From NCBI GenBank assembly GCA_052387905.1, contig JBQTIR010000005.1, positions 124,001-188,000 of the forward strand: DNA of 64,000 bases, written 5' to 3'. The notes under the pieces were generated by a model. The model had not been told where the DNA came from, did not search any database, and saw nothing but the letters and a program-made list of their open reading frames with translations. This stretch comes from JBQTII01 sp052387905. GTDB taxonomy: Bacteria > Actinomycetota > Actinomycetes > Sporichthyales > Sporichthyaceae. Below, one piece after another: positions 8,802 to 19,034 of this stretch (positions within the stretch are counted from its first letter, which is position 1; every line of letters begins with the position of its first letter). A program made the position numbers and the translations under genes.

Positions 8802-9203
8802 ATGCAGGCCATCGTGATCCGCTTGGGTGTGAACGCCGCCGCGTTGTGGGTGGCGGCCGCCGTGGTCAGCGGGATTCAGCTGAACCAGGGCGCCAACGCC
8901 GACGACTCGAACGGTCAGAAGCTGCTGATGCTGCTGATCGTCGCCGCGATCTTCGCGGTGGTGAACACCGTGGTGAAGCCGATCGTGAAGCTGTTCTCCC
9001 TGCCGCTGTTCATCCTCACGCTCGGGCTGATCATCTTCGTCATCAACGCCGGAATGCTGCTGCTGACCAGTGCGATCTCGGACGCGTTGGACGTGCCCTT
9101 CCGAGTGGAGGATTTCTCCGACGCCCTGCTCGGCGGACTGGTGATCAGCTTCATCTCCTGGCTGATCAACGTCGTGCTGCCGGACAGCCTCGAAGCCCGC
9201 TGA
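8802..9203 (+). CDS. Phage holin family 4 (YvlD-like) small membrane protein
   Basis: Protein of 133 residues with about four transmembrane segments (ALWVAAAVVSGI; LLMLLIVAAIFAVVNTVV; LFILTLGLIIFVINAGMLLL; LGGLVISFISWLINVVLP). It contains the signature NTVVKPIVKLFSLPLFILTL of the PF04020/YvlD group, a chromosomal membrane protein family without a proven holin role. The start is ambiguous between ATGs at 8793 and 8802; neither has a strong ribosome-binding site. It is convergent with the sulfotransferase-like gene, 9 bp away. Confidence 0.85.
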   Translation: MQAIVIRLGVNAAALWVAAAVVSGIQLNQGANADDSNGQKLLMLLIVAAIFAVVNTVVKPIVKLFSLPLFILTLGLIIFVINAGMLLLTSAISDALDVPFRVEDFSDALLGGLVISFISWLINVVLPDSLEAR

Positions 9204-9212
9204 CGCGCGGCG

Positions 9213-10610
9213 TCAGCTTTTCTTCGCGCCTCTGCTGCGCGCCCGGTCGGTGTTGTTCACCCTGCGCCAGGCCCGCAGACCCGCCGTCGCCAGCAACATG
9301 CGTACCGGAACGGTCTCGGTGACGCGGTACACCTCCCGCAGCTGCCCGGCCCGCGTCTGGCCAGCCACTTTGGCCAGCCGGCCGGACGCCGTGAGCGGAT
9401 CCGTCGACGCGGCCCGCTTGCCCCGGTCGGTCACCGCGGGGCCGTCCCAGATTTTCCCGCCCCCACCGCCCGGCCTCATCCGGCCGACGGCGGGGTCCGC
9501 CTTCTCGGGGTCCGAACCGAAGAACGCCCGGCGTCCGGTGGCGGCAGAAATTGCGCCGGCCAGGGCCTGCGCCGCCGCCGATATCGGCACCGAGTCCACG
9601 ACGGGCAGCGCCGCCACGGTGGACACCGGCTCGTGGAGCGAGGTCACCGACCCGATGATCCGCGCGCCGCTGGCGGCCACCGCGTCGGCGTGCACCCTGC
9701 TGCGCGGCTCGGCGATCGCGGCGGCCCATTCGGGCAGGACGACCGCCGGTTCACCCTCGGCCGGGGCACGCATCGCCAGCATGCGCGCGGTGGCGCCGGT
9801 GCGCACCAGCATCGAGTACTGCGCCCAGTCCGTACGACCGTGGGAGCGCACCACCTCGTTCAGCGCCCGCACCATCTCGACCTCGGGGTAGGACATCGAG
9901 CGATTGGCGGAGAAGCCGTCGGAGGACCCCGCTGCGAGCACCGAACGCGGGACCGCGAGCAGATCGGCGAGCACATCGGTGAGAAAGCTCGGGCGACGCT
10001 TGTCCGCGATCACCACAGTCACCCGGTCCGCGCCGGCAACCTTCACCCAACGATTCACCACGGCGGTCAGGTTGATGCGCTTGTCGTAGGCCTTGCCGAC
10101 GTCGGTGCTCAGCTGCTCGGCGAGGACCGCCCGCAGCCAGGCATCGAAGGAGATCTTCGCGCCGGTCTTGACGTGCTGCTGCCAGTTCGAGCCGAGCAGT
10201 GCGGCGTACCCGCGCAAGGTGATCAACACGTGGGTGCGGGGGCCGAGCGCGTCGATGAAGCGGGCTGCCTGGGCGTCGTCGCACAACGTGGCGGACTCGT
10301 TCGAGAGATAGATCCGCCGGGTCTTGTCGGCCTCCACCTCGGCCATCAGGCGCTTCCATTTGCTGGGGCTGGGCAGCTTCTCCGCCCCACCCCAGCCCAT
10401 CTCCTGGCCCATCAGGGCCAGCACCGGAATGCGGTGATTGATCGCTGTTCCGGGGTAGCGCGTGCCGTGCGCGAGCAGGGCATCGCGGTTAGCCGCCGCG
10501 GCCCGCTGCAGGTAGGTGGTGCCGGACTTGGGCGTGCCGATATGGAGCAGCCGGGTACGCGGCGGGAGCGCGGCGACCAACGACTGCGACGGGCTCTGAA
10601 TCTCGGTCAT
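9213..10610 (-). CDS. Sulfotransferase-like family protein
   Basis: 465-residue protein whose N-terminus RLLHIGTPKSGTTYLQRAA carries the PKSGTT loop that binds the 5' phosphosulfate of PAPS in sulfotransferases. A plausible second PAPS element is LITLRGYAALLGSNWQQH at about residues 130-150. Similar proteins occur widely in actinobacteria, often annotated as hypothetical or sulfotransferase family; the substrate is unknown. The C-terminal third is basic and low-complexity (DPEKADPAVGRMRPGGGGG). The ATG at 10610 is chosen because it precedes conserved sequence; further upstream there is only non-conserved frame. No operon partner. Confidence 0.7.
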   Translation of the reverse strand: MTEIQSPSQSLVAALPPRTRLLHIGTPKSGTTYLQRAAAANRDALLAHGTRYPGTAINHRIPVLALMGQEMGWGGAEKLPSPSKWKRLMAEVEADKTRRIYLSNESATLCDDAQAARFIDALGPRTHVLITLRGYAALLGSNWQQHVKTGAKISFDAWLRAVLAEQLSTDVGKAYDKRINLTAVVNRWVKVAGADRVTVVIADKRRPSFLTDVLADLLAVPRSVLAAGSSDGFSANRSMSYPEVEMVRALNEVVRSHGRTDWAQYSMLVRTGATARMLAMRAPAEGEPAVVLPEWAAAIAEPRSRVHADAVAASGARIIGSVTSLHEPVSTVAALPVVDSVPISAAAQALAGAISAATGRRAFFGSDPEKADPAVGRMRPGGGGGKIWDGPAVTDRGKRAASTDPLTASGRLAKVAGQTRAGQLREVYRVTETVPVRMLLATAGLRAWRRVNNTDRARSRGAKKS

Positions 10611-10693
10611 GCGGCGGTTCCCAGTCCTCGTCGGCGCGGTCGGTCCAGGATATCGACGCCCGTGTTCCGTGCCCGGCATCTCGTCCCGGGCGC

Positions 10694-12505
<1,812 letters not shown>

Positions 12506-12513
12506 CGTGGTGC

Positions 12514-12610
12514 TCCCTACGCCGGCATTACCCGGTCAGGTTCAGGCGGTCGGCGGCGCCGGCCACATGAGCCAGCCGCCCTCTCAGCCCGGTCTGCCCG
12601 AGCTCCCGCG
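12514..12610 (-). promoter_or_regulatory. TPP riboswitch (thi box) in the thiC leader
   Basis: On the minus strand the leader contains GCGGGAGCTCGGGC, CTGAGAGG (12580-12587) and ACCTGACCGGGTAATGCC ending in GGCGTAGGGA (12514 onward). These are the conserved segments of the TPP aptamer. The terminal GGGA overlaps the thiC ribosome-binding site 8 nt before the ATG, which fits ligand-dependent blocking of translation initiation. Confidence 0.95.
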
Positions 12611-12769
12611 GATGCGCCCGACCCTACCCCGACGATCGAGGCGCTGAGCGGGCTCGCTCGCGCATCGACCCGCTCCCGGGAACAGCCCGCCGAGACCCAT
12701 GGTTAGGGTCGCCGAGAGCGGATGACGCGGGCACCGGGCCCGCTCCCACGAGATCTGGAGTTGCAGACG

Positions 12770-13255
12770 ATGGCGATTGCGGTTGGCGACAAGGTTCCCG
12801 ATGTCGAGGTCAAGGTGCTGAACGAGGAAGGCATGCCCACCTCGGTCAGCACCACCGAGGTGCTCGGGTCGGGCAAGGTCGTCCTGTTCGCGGTGCCCGG
12901 CGCCTTTACCCCCGGCTGCAGCAAGCAGCACCTCCCCGGCTTCGTCGCCGGCGCGGACGCCCTGGCGGGCAAAGGTGTTGACAAGGTGGTGTGCGTCGCG
13001 GTGAATGACGCCTGGACGCTGGACGCCTGGGCTGATGCACAGGGCGCCAAGGGCAAGATCGACATGCTGGCGGACGGCAACGGCGCCTTCGCCGCGGCGA
13101 TGGGCCTGAGCTTCGACGGGTCCGGCTACGGCCTAGGTACCCGCTCGCAGCGCTACGCCGCCGTGATCGAGGACGGCGTCATCACCAAGCTTGAGGTCGA
13201 AGCGGCCGGCGGCGTCACCGTCTCCTCCTGCGAAAACGTGCTCAGCGCACTCTGA
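12770..13255 (+). CDS. Peroxiredoxin, Prx5/redoxin type
   Basis: 161-residue thiol peroxidase that reduces hydroperoxides. The peroxidatic cysteine is in the Prx5 motif VPGAFTPGCSKQHLPGF, and the fold markers VAVNDAWTLDAWAD and LADGNGAFAAAMGL follow. A second cysteine in VSSCENVLSAL near the C-terminus could act as a resolving cysteine. The ATG at 12770 has GGAG 11 nt upstream; an in-frame ATG at 12722 is possible but would add a non-conserved tail. A TAGGGT hexamer at 12703-12708 is a candidate -10 element. Confidence 0.9.
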   Translation: MAIAVGDKVPDVEVKVLNEEGMPTSVSTTEVLGSGKVVLFAVPGAFTPGCSKQHLPGFVAGADALAGKGVDKVVCVAVNDAWTLDAWADAQGAKGKIDMLADGNGAFAAAMGLSFDGSGYGLGTRSQRYAAVIEDGVITKLEVEAAGGVTVSSCENVLSAL

Positions 13256-13283
13256 ATCGCGCCGCGTGGTGAGGCCTCCTCGT

Positions 13284-13379
13284 TCAGAGGGCGAAGATCA
13301 GACCCACGGCGCCGAGGACGGACCCGAGCATGAGCACCGCACAGAGCAGCAGCAGGGCAGCGTCGTGACGCACGTGCAT
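13284..13379 (-). CDS. 31-residue single-span membrane peptide
   Basis: Short gene with an excellent ribosome-binding site (AAGGAG, 8 nt before the ATG at 13379). It encodes MHVRHDAALLLLC followed by AVLMLGSVLGAVGLIFAL, one hydrophobic helix with a charged N-terminus. The upstream sequence (13405-13430) is unusually AT-rich for this genome, as expected for a promoter. I do not recognise a family. It is convergent with the peroxiredoxin gene and divergent from the GntR-XdhC regulator. Confidence 0.6.
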   Translation of the reverse strand: MHVRHDAALLLLCAVLMLGSVLGAVGLIFAL

Positions 13380-13570
13380 GCGCGCTCTCCTTCGCTGGGC
13401 CCAGTTCTCTAGAGAGATTAGAAAGGGAATATCCCGAAGTGTCAAGACAAGGCCACGACGGGGCGCCGACGCCGAGGACTGCCCGTACGACGCCCTAGGT
13501 TTGTCCTGATACGTCACGGGTTGTCCGGGTAATACTCGGTCGCCTGCAGGTGGGTTCGAGGAGGTGGGTC

Positions 13571-14368
13571 GTGGCCGAGGCCCGCGAGCTCAAGTACCGG
13601 CGGATAGCGGAGGACCTGCGCGCCGGGATCCGGGCGGGCGAGTACACCCCGGGTGGCGCCCTGCCTGGGGAGAACGACCTGATGGCCCGGTACCAGGTGG
13701 CCAGGATGACGGTGCGTCAGGCGCTGGCCGAGTTGCAACGCGAAGGCCTGGCCGTGGCCAGGCGCGGGTCCGGCGTCTACGTCAGCGCTGCGGCCGCCGG
13801 CGCCGGGCGACACGACTCCCCGATCACCGCGGCAGCCCACGACAGCACCGGAAGCACCGACCCGTCATGTGCGGTGGCACACGGTTCCGGCGGCGGCGAT
13901 GTTGCGGCCCAGCGGACGCTGGTGGTGGTCTATGGCGGCGAGATCGCGCGGCTCCTGGTGGCCTTCGCGACCGAGTGCAACTACGCCGTCGTCGTGGTCG
14001 AACCCGACCAGGATCTGGCCGCCGCCTTGGAGTGGGCGCCCAAGATCGTCCGCTCGATCGGCGAGGCCGGCGCGGGGCCCGACACCGACATCGTGGTCAC
14101 CGACCACCACCGCCTCGACCTCGGCGTGGTGCTGCGCGACGCGCTGGCGGGACGGTCCCGGTGGATCGGACTCATGGGCAATCCGCGCCATGTCGGCCCG
14201 CACCATGGGTTGCTGGCCGAGCTCGGCGTGAACGCCGAACAGATCGCGCGCGTGCGCCGTCCGATCGGGCTCAACATCGGATCGCGGACACCGGCGGAGA
14301 TCGCGATCTCGACGCTGGCCGGACTGCTGGCCGACCGCGCCGGGCGTCCCGGCGGGTTCGCTTTCTGA
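13571..14368 (+). CDS. GntR-type winged-helix regulator fused to an XdhC-like Rossmann domain
   Basis: 265-residue two-domain protein. Residues about 6-72 are a GntR winged helix (LKYRRIAEDLRAGIRAGEY; ENDLMARYQVARMTVRQAL; GLAVARRGSGVYV). After an Ala/His/Ser linker, residues about 115-260 resemble the C-terminal domain of XdhC/CoxI: a Rossmann start (RTLVVVYGGEIARLL), VVTDHHRLDLGVVLRDAL, IGLMGNPRHVGPHHGLLAEL and RRPIGLNIGSRTPAEIAIS. XdhC proteins normally bind molybdenum cofactor and insert it into xanthine dehydrogenase-family enzymes. Use of such a domain as a regulator's sensor is unusual. The GTG at 13571 has AGGAGG 6 nt upstream. No molybdoenzyme gene lies nearby. Confidence 0.8.
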   Translation: MAEARELKYRRIAEDLRAGIRAGEYTPGGALPGENDLMARYQVARMTVRQALAELQREGLAVARRGSGVYVSAAAAGAGRHDSPITAAAHDSTGSTDPSCAVAHGSGGGDVAAQRTLVVVYGGEIARLLVAFATECNYAVVVVEPDQDLAAALEWAPKIVRSIGEAGAGPDTDIVVTDHHRLDLGVVLRDALAGRSRWIGLMGNPRHVGPHHGLLAELGVNAEQIARVRRPIGLNIGSRTPAEIAISTLAGLLADRAGRPGGFAF

Positions 14369-14375
14369 CTTTCCG

Positions 14376-15320
14376 TCACTCGGCGAGGCCGTGGCGGCGC
14401 AGGAAATCGAGCTCGTCGGCTATCAGCGCCGCCCGGCCCGCGCCGACGTAGGCCTCGAAGTGGTTAAACGGGTAACTGCGGTGTTCTCCGTGGGGAGCCG
14501 AGCGAACCGCGGCGATCGCCGGTGCCTCCGGGGTGACCCGATCCCCGGTGCAGGTGGCGACAAACAGGGGCGCGGTGATCCGGGCCGCGTCGCGACCGGG
14601 CCGGTCGCGCAGCACGTCCAGGATGACGGCGGCGTTGACCTCGTTACGCCACACCGTCCCGTCGGGAACCAGCATCCGCAGCGCGGCCTCCGCGCCGGGA
14701 CCGGCAATCACTGCACCTGATCCCAGTTCGCCGGCCACTGGAACGAGCAACGGTGGACGGCCGCGCCGCCGCGATCGGACGTCGGCGAGTGCAGAGCGCA
14801 CCGACCCTGCGGTGGCGCGCAGCCGGGCGCGCCCGCGCGCTGACCGCAGGCGCCAACTGCCCGACCCGCCGCGCAGACCCGCGCGGCCGTCGGTGAACGG
14901 CACCTGGGCGATCACCGCGGCGATCCGGTTGTCCCGGGCGCCGACGTGCAGCACATGCCCACCGCTGAACGAGGTCCCCCACAGCACGACGCGGTCGGGG
15001 TCGACGCCGGTGAATGCTCGCGCGGCAGCCACCGCGGCCACCCAGTCTCGACGCTGCATTGCGACGTCGAGGAGTTGGCGCGGATGTCCGCCGCTGGCGC
15101 CGAATCCGCGGTAGTCGAACAGCAGCACGGCGAGTCCGGCTTCGGCGAAGGCCTCCGCCCAGGCGGGCAGCCGGCACTCCCGCGTCATCCCGAAGCCATG
15201 GGCCATCACCACGCACGGCAGGGGCCCGTTCGCGCCGGCGGGTCGGTACCACCAGGCCGCACACGTGGCGCCCTCGACCTCGAACTCGACGTCCTCGCGG
15301 GTCCAGGCCGGTGGGTTCAT
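14376..15320 (-). CDS. Alpha/beta hydrolase
   Basis: 314-residue alpha/beta-hydrolase fold protein of the dienelactone-hydrolase / Xaa-Pro-peptidase-like class. The oxyanion region is LPCVVMAHGFGMTRE, the nucleophile elbow is VLWGTSFSGGH (Ser in GTSFSG), a candidate acid is in CTGDRVTPEAPA, and the catalytic His is probably in PFNHFEAYVG. LFDYRGFGASGGHPRQL is typical of the family. The ATG at 15320 is favoured over 15329, though neither has a strong ribosome-binding site. It starts 59 bp after the preceding minus-strand membrane-anchored protein and may share its transcript. The substrate is unknown. Confidence 0.82.
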   Translation of the reverse strand: MNPPAWTREDVEFEVEGATCAAWWYRPAGANGPLPCVVMAHGFGMTRECRLPAWAEAFAEAGLAVLLFDYRGFGASGGHPRQLLDVAMQRRDWVAAVAAARAFTGVDPDRVVLWGTSFSGGHVLHVGARDNRIAAVIAQVPFTDGRAGLRGGSGSWRLRSARGRARLRATAGSVRSALADVRSRRRGRPPLLVPVAGELGSGAVIAGPGAEAALRMLVPDGTVWRNEVNAAVILDVLRDRPGRDAARITAPLFVATCTGDRVTPEAPAIAAVRSAPHGEHRSYPFNHFEAYVGAGRAALIADELDFLRRHGLAE

Positions 15321-15379
15321 AGCCGGCATTCGACGTCGCACCGCTGCGGGGTTGGCCCCCGTGCTCGCGGCTGTGCGGG

Positions 15380-16099
15380 TCAGCGCGCGTGGCGTCGGCG
15401 TTCGAACGTCGGCACGGCCGGCTCCGCAGAGTCTGCCCGTCGCCGGGTGACGATCGCCAGCAGGATCAACATGGTCACCAGCAGCGGCACCGCGGCGGCG
15501 AGGTACTTCGGGAGCGTCGACCACTCCTCTTCGAGGGCGGCCGACAGGGCCTGGTCCCGGGGTCCGTAGGACAGGACGCTGGGATCGGAGTTACCCGCCG
15601 AGGTCGTGGGGCGCGCGAACGGGTCTGGATTGGCGATGGGCCCCAGATCCAGAACGGGGCGGGGGGCGCCCAGCGAGTTCTCCGAGCGGCCGACCACGGG
15701 GATCTCGGTCTCGGTCGGCTCAGTGTCGCGTTCACCAGTGTCCCGGTCACCGGTCGAGGCTTCGTCGACGATCGGACGCGTCCGGGCGAGGTCCTTCTTC
15801 TCCTGCACGGCGACGGCGGTGTCCAGGGGTTCGACGTCCAGGGAGACGCCGCGCGCGCTCTCCCGCACGACCTTCCTCACCGGTTCGGGCACCGCCTGGG
15901 CCAGCGGAGCTCCCCGCAGGCCGAGGTCGCCCACCTTCAGCGGCGTCCCCAGGATCGTGGCCTGCACGGGCGGCAGGAGATCGGACTTGCTGTCGGCCAT
16001 CGTCGCGGCGGGCGCGACCAGGCCCACGGCGCTGACGATCGCGACCAGACCCGCGACCGCGCCGGCGCGACGCGCGCGCGGTGCCCGCTGGCTGCACAT
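15380..16099 (-). CDS. Secreted protein with C-terminal membrane anchor (unknown function)
   Basis: 239-residue protein of no family I recognise. An N-terminal signal peptide (AGAVAGLVAIVSAVGLVAPAATMA) is followed by a hydrophilic Asp/Glu/Thr-rich middle, then one transmembrane helix (LAAAVPLLVTMLILLAIVTRRR) and a basic tail. It should therefore be exported and anchored with a short cytoplasmic end. The ATG at 16099 has GGGGAGG 5 nt upstream. The next minus-strand gene upstream (16221-17039) has the same architecture, and the two probably form a transcript. Confidence 0.65.
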   Translation of the reverse strand: MCSQRAPRARRAGAVAGLVAIVSAVGLVAPAATMADSKSDLLPPVQATILGTPLKVGDLGLRGAPLAQAVPEPVRKVVRESARGVSLDVEPLDTAVAVQEKKDLARTRPIVDEASTGDRDTGERDTEPTETEIPVVGRSENSLGAPRPVLDLGPIANPDPFARPTTSAGNSDPSVLSYGPRDQALSAALEEEWSTLPKYLAAAVPLLVTMLILLAIVTRRRADSAEPAVPTFERRRHAR

Positions 16100-16220
16100 G
16101 CCGCCTCCCCATGAGGTCATGGTCAGACCATAGCCAGGCAAAGCGACGGGCCCAAGCTCTTGCGCCGCGCGTCGCGCTACGGTCCTCAATTCACGGCGCG
16201 AACACGCCGCTCAGGGGGCC

Positions 16221-17039
16221 TCAGGCGGCGTGCCGGCCACCGGCCGGGCGCAGGCGGAACGCGAACAGTGCTCCGGCCAGCGCGAGGGGGATCAGTGCCA
16301 GGCCCAGGCCGGTGAGCGGCTGCGCGTCTCCCGTCTGCTGGGCGTCGATCTGCACTGACGCGTCGCGGAGCACGTCGGTACGCAGCGGCGGAATCGGATC
16401 GCCCGACGGACCGTAGAACGCCGCCAGGTCATCGGTGGCCGGCGCGGCGGCCGCCGCACGCTGCGCTCCCTTCGCCCGCGGGCTCGCGCCGCGCTGGGTG
16501 CGCTGTCCCACGGTCTCCCCGGTGACCTCGCGCACCGGCGCAGCGGAGTTCGACAAGCTCAACGGCAGCGTGAGCGAGTCGAGGCTGCTCCCCGCCGCGG
16601 CTGTGCGCTGCAGGACCGCAGACGCGGCGCCCTCGATGCGGCCCGCGTTGACCTTGGCCGGCTTGGTCTTGGGACTCTTGACCGATCCAGCCGCCGGGGC
16701 TCCCTCGGCGTCGCCCGGGGTGGCCTTGCCGGGCCGGCTCGAACCGGCCGCGGGAGCGGCGCCGACCTGGGCGGCCGCGTCGAGGAGCTCCGAGGTCAGG
16801 GTCGCGGAGGGGGGCTGCAGCGGAAGGTCCGGGTTGGGGACCTCGACCGGGATCTCCCCGAGTTGGCCGCTGACCAGGGAAGGTTCGCCCTCGGCCGGCC
16901 CGAACGCGAACGTCGCGGCGGGTACCAGGGCAGCGCCGAGGGTCAGGACACCGGCCATTGCGCTCACCACGACCAGGCGGTGGCGGGCGGAGCGGCGGGC
17001 GGAGCCGGCCAGAGTTGCGGAACCGGAGGAGATGCTCAT
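16221..17039 (-). CDS. Secreted protein with C-terminal membrane/sorting-like anchor (unknown function)
   Basis: 272-residue protein. It has an N-terminal signal peptide (RLVVVSAMAGVLTLGAALVPAATFAFG), a Pro/Ala/Ser/Gly-rich middle with basic patches (SVKSPKTKPAKVNAGR), and a C-terminal hydrophobic helix (LGLALIPLALAGALFAFRLRP). The helix is immediately preceded by QPLTG, so a non-canonical sortase signal is conceivable, though a plain membrane anchor is equally likely. The ATG at 17039 has AGAGGTGA upstream. The family is unknown to me. Confidence 0.6.
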   Translation of the reverse strand: MSISSGSATLAGSARRSARHRLVVVSAMAGVLTLGAALVPAATFAFGPAEGEPSLVSGQLGEIPVEVPNPDLPLQPPSATLTSELLDAAAQVGAAPAAGSSRPGKATPGDAEGAPAAGSVKSPKTKPAKVNAGRIEGAASAVLQRTAAAGSSLDSLTLPLSLSNSAAPVREVTGETVGQRTQRGASPRAKGAQRAAAAAPATDDLAAFYGPSGDPIPPLRTDVLRDASVQIDAQQTGDAQPLTGLGLALIPLALAGALFAFRLRPAGGRHAA

Positions 17040-17154
17040 GGACTGGTCACCTCTGCGCGCTTGACGGATCGACGCGTCATCAGACCATAGAACCGCAAAT
17101 AACACCAAAGAAAAGTCAAGCATCGCAGTGCGACACGCTCGCCGGTCGCCGCTG

Positions 17155-18507
17155 CTATCCCGCAGCCATGTCCACGAACCGTGAGTAGTGGCCCTGGAAG
17201 GCCACGGTGATGACTCCCTGCGGGCCGTTGCGGTGCTTGGCAACGATCATGTCGGCCTCCCCGGCTCGCGGGGATTCACGCTCGTAGGCATCCTCGCGAT
17301 GCAGCAGGACCACGATGTCGGCGTCCTGTTCCAGCGAGCCTGACTCGCGCAGGTCGCTGAGCATCGGCTTCTTGTCGGTGCGCTGCTCCGGACCACGGTT
17401 GAGCTGGGACAACGCGATCACCGGGACCTCGAGTTCCTTGGCCAACAGCTTGAGGGACCGGGAGAACTCCGAGACCTCCTGCTGGCGCGACTCCACCTTC
17501 TTGCCCGAGGACATCAGCTGCAGGTAATCGATGATGACCAGGCGCAGATCCTGGCGCTGCTTGAGCCGGCGGGCCTTGGCGCGGATCTCCATCATCGTCA
17601 TGTTCGGGGAGTCGTCGATGAACAGTGGTGCCGAGGAGACCTCCCCCATCCGCCGGGCCAGTCGCGTCCAGTCATCGTCGGTGAGCGTGCCGGCGCGAAT
17701 CTTGTGCAGCGCGACCCCGGCCTCGGCCGAGAGCAGGCGCATGGTGATCTCGTTGCGGCCCATCTCGAGCGAGAAGATCACCGAGGTCTGACCGTGCTTG
17801 ATCGACGCCGAGCGCGCAAAATCAAGTGCAAGAGTCGACTTTCCGAGACCGGGCCGCGCAGCGACAATCACCATCTGCCCGGGGTGAAATCCGTGGACCA
17901 AGGCATCGAGCTCCTCGAAGCCCGTCGGGACGCCGGACATCTGGCCGCCGCGGCTGCCGATCGACTCGATCTCGTCGAGGGTGCCCTCCATGATCGCCGA
18001 GAGCGGGAGGTAGTCCTCACTGGCCCGGCGGTCGGTGATCGAGTAGATCTCGGCCTGGGCGGCGTCGACGATCGCGTCGACCTCACCGTCGCCGGTATAC
18101 CCCATCTGCGTGATCCGGGTCCCGGCCTCCACCAGCCGGCGCAGGATGGCGCGCTCACGCACGATCCGCGCGTAGTAGCCCGCGTTCGCCGCCGTCGGCA
18201 CCGAGGAGATCAGCGTGTGCAGGTAGGGCGCCCCGCCGGCCCGGGCGATCTCACCGCGCTTGGTCAGCTCAGCGGACACTGTGACGGCGTCGGCAGGCTC
18301 GCCGCGGCCGTACAGGTCCAGCACGGCGTCATAGACGAGCTGATGAGCCGGCCGGTAGAAGTCGTTGCCCCGGACCGTCTCGACGACGTCGGCGATGGCG
18401 TCCTTGCTCAGCATCATGCCGCCGAGAACGCACTGCTCCGCGACCATGTCCTGCGGCGGCATGCGCTCGAACTCGGCATGCGCGACCGGTAGCTCCGCGA
18501 CGCTCAT
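17155..18507 (-). CDS. dnaB: Replicative DNA helicase DnaB
   Basis: Hexameric 5'-3' helicase that unwinds DNA ahead of the replisome and recruits primase. The 450 residues comprise the N-terminal domain (PPQDMVAEQCVLGGMMLSKDAI) and a RecA-like C-terminal domain with Walker A AARPGLGKST, Walker B LVIIDYLQLM, the QEVSEFSRSLKLLAKEL segment and LSDLRESGSLEQDADIV. No intein is present. The ATG at 18507 is preceded by GCGAGG, and the 71-bp dispersed element starts 8 bp upstream. The 630-bp gap to rplI carries a cluster of DnaA-box-like sites. Confidence 0.98.
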   Translation of the reverse strand: MSVAELPVAHAEFERMPPQDMVAEQCVLGGMMLSKDAIADVVETVRGNDFYRPAHQLVYDAVLDLYGRGEPADAVTVSAELTKRGEIARAGGAPYLHTLISSVPTAANAGYYARIVRERAILRRLVEAGTRITQMGYTGDGEVDAIVDAAQAEIYSITDRRASEDYLPLSAIMEGTLDEIESIGSRGGQMSGVPTGFEELDALVHGFHPGQMVIVAARPGLGKSTLALDFARSASIKHGQTSVIFSLEMGRNEITMRLLSAEAGVALHKIRAGTLTDDDWTRLARRMGEVSSAPLFIDDSPNMTMMEIRAKARRLKQRQDLRLVIIDYLQLMSSGKKVESRQQEVSEFSRSLKLLAKELEVPVIALSQLNRGPEQRTDKKPMLSDLRESGSLEQDADIVVLLHREDAYERESPRAGEADMIVAKHRNGPQGVITVAFQGHYSRFVDMAAG

Positions 18508-18515
18508 CGCACGGC

Positions 18516-18586
18516 CTCGCTAGCGCTCGGCCGCCCGATGAGCGAGCGTGCACTGTCCCTTTTGGTTCGCTCGCTGCGCTCGCTCA
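18516..18586. repeat. 71-bp dispersed element, copy 2 (upstream of dnaB)
   Basis: Same 71-bp length and alignment as 8667-8737. On the minus strand the outer parts TGAGCGAGCG and CGCTCGCTCA of this copy are inverted repeats flanking about 25 nt, so the RNA would fold. It lies 8 bp before the dnaB start codon, the same distance as the other copy has from hisC/pat. Confidence 0.75.
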
Positions 18587-18792
18587 CTGGCACCTCCCCG
18601 AGAATCCACGACCGATCGCGAATCCCGCCCACACCCGCCGGGACCGCAGCCGAGCCACGGCTCCCCGATGCCTCTACAGATACCCGAAGGCACCGACAAG
18701 AGGGCCAAACGGCCGGTTCGAGTCGAGTGCCCCGCGACGATCCGAGGTGACCGCGTGAACCTAGAACCCGTAGGACGTGGCGCACAAACCGT

Positions 18793-19034
18793 TCATCCAC
18801 ATATCGCGTGGGGACCCTGTGAGTGAGGTGTGGATGGACAGTTGGCGACCTGCGTATCCGTCGTCCACAGCTGGGGACGACGCTGTGGACGGAGATCGCC
18901 CGAACCGACGAATCACCGACGTCACCTGCCGATTCACGCTCGACACAGTGTGGACGCCACGAGAGTCCTCGTTCGGAGCAATCGGGCATTGCGACACGCC
19001 GTGGTGCAGCTGAGGTGTTTCAGCATGTGGACCC
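18793..19034. promoter_or_regulatory. Cluster of six DnaA-box-like sites
   Basis: TCCACA cores on both strands: TCATCCACA (18793), CCATCCACA (revcomp, 18829-18837), TCGTCCACA (18861), CCGTCCACA (revcomp, 18884-18892), GCGTCCACA (revcomp, 18949-18957) and GGGTCCACA (revcomp, 19026-19034). The first and third match DnaA consensus forms (TTATCCACA and TTGTCCACA) at 8 of 9; the rest match at 7. Such density is unexpected in a genome this GC-rich. Confidence 0.5.

Noticed and set aside
18504..18989. 161-codon minus-strand frame upstream of dnaB
   Set aside because: It only reads through the 71-bp element and the DnaA-box region; no ribosome-binding site or conserved sequence.
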